Shown here in pieces: positions 6,335 to 6,820 of a DNA stretch of 6,820 nucleotides (positions are counted from its first letter, which is position 1; every line of letters begins with the position of its first letter). The notes beneath the pieces are model-generated. The model made no database searches, had not been told where the DNA came from, and was given only the letters and a program-made list of their open reading frames with translations. Source of the DNA: Thiotrichaceae bacterium. Its GTDB lineage: Bacteria > Pseudomonadota > Gammaproteobacteria > Thiotrichales > Thiotrichaceae. The stretch covers positions 1 through 6,820 of the forward strand of contig JALVFC010000538.1 of assembly GCA_027030285.1 (NCBI GenBank), given 5' to 3'. The position numbers and the translations under genes were made by a program.

Positions 6335-6820
6335 TTATTTGTTACCCGTGGCTTTGAGTGTTGCGGCAACCTTGTCTGCCAGTTTCTCTCCATAAATCTT
6401 GTTCAGAGCTGCGGATGGATGAGCATCATATTGATTAACTGAGAGTATTTGATCATCTAACTGGTTAATGATTTCGTCAACATGATTGTAGCTGTTAAAG
6501 CCGACACTATTGGCTGCTGCTTCGGCCTGTTTGTACCATGCCAAGAAGCGCTGAAGCTCCTTGTCAGGTTTTGAATAATGCGTGGGTTTGTCGTTGTAGG
6601 TCCCCTGATTCAGAATAGCGAATATAGGTGTTGGCAGGCCATGCTGGTCAGAGATTTTTTTGATGTCCTGTAGTGCTGTTATAAAACCTTGCCATTCTTT
6701 TGAGTCTGTTTCATAGGTGCGTTGCAAGGCATCCTGCCATTTGGGGATTTTGCCGCTGTTTACCAGTGGTTGGTAGTAAAGTTGCCCGACTAGCTTGGAA
6801 ACGTAGGGCAGCCCCAGTCG
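6335..6820 (-). CDS. Probable SGNH/GDSL-type hydrolase, C-terminal part only
   Basis: The frame is open from base 6820 to the TAA at 6335-6337, giving 161 residues of the C-terminal end; the start lies beyond the right edge. Near the C-terminus, NQYDAHPSAALNKIYGEKLA (129-148 of the visible part) resembles the last block of SGNH/GDSL hydrolases, where an Asp and His just before Pro-Ser/Asn complete the catalytic triad (D132 and H134 here), followed by a helix. Upstream, TPIFAILNQGTYND looks like a core beta-strand of such a fold. The nucleophile Ser and the oxyanion Gly and Asn blocks would lie outside the window, so the family cannot be confirmed and the substrate is unknown. A methionine-free stretch precedes a TTG at 6727; reading continues well upstream of it, so TTG is not the likely start. 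No membrane segment is seen in the visible part. Confidence 0.8.
   Translation of the reverse strand, partial: RLGLPYVSKLVGQLYYQPLVNSGKIPKWQDALQRTYETDSKEWQGFITALQDIKKISDQHGLPTPIFAILNQGTYNDKPTHYSKPDKELQRFLAWYKQAEAAANSVGFNSYNHVDEIINQLDDQILSVNQYDAHPSAALNKIYGEKLADKVAATLKATGNK

Noticed and set aside
6260..6347. GGGTAAC/GTTACCC inverted repeat as an attachment site or terminator
   Set aside because: It is a 7-bp match 74 bp apart with one arm inside a coding region, and there is no integrase or direct-repeat context.

Overview
The window looks like a stretch of gammaproteobacterial chromosome with moderate GC and dense genes. I infer this from the head-to-head queG/nnr pair, which sits the same way in Escherichia coli and its relatives, from a FimV-type LysM-like protein, and from an ELM1-family/GT4 gene pair of a kind found in Gram-negative envelope glycan loci. 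The exact genus cannot be read from the sequence. I see no mobile elements, tRNA or rRNA genes, CRISPR arrays or phage genes.

Layout. Bases 1-3482 hold three genes on the minus strand. In transcription order they are a secreted, membrane-anchored coiled-coil protein with a FimV-type N-terminal domain (3482-2085), an ELM1-family protein (2007-1087) and a GT4 glycosyltransferase (1090 to beyond base 1). The last two overlap by ATGA, and the first is 77 bp upstream of the second with no visible terminator, so all three may be one transcript. A 188-bp gap (3483-3670) precedes them. It holds a plausible extended -10 promoter and an unusual cluster of GCTAA/TTAGC pentamers.

Bases 3671-4726 encode epoxyqueuosine reductase QueG (minus strand), the last step of queuosine tRNA modification. 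Bases 4744-6237 encode the bifunctional NAD(P)HX repair enzyme Nnr (plus strand, GTG start). Only 17 bp separate the two start codons, so the control signals of each gene must lie largely inside the other. A 97-bp convergent gap follows. The right edge (6335-6820, minus strand) holds the C-terminal 161 residues of a protein that resembles the end of an SGNH/GDSL-type hydrolase.

How the genes work together. QueG and Nnr are housekeeping enzymes with no direct biochemical link. The ELM1 and GT4 proteins probably act together on a lipopolysaccharide or other surface glycan. The FimV-like protein should span the periplasm from peptidoglycan to the inner membrane, but it lacks the cytoplasmic TPR half of true FimV/HubP. 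It is the most unusual gene here.
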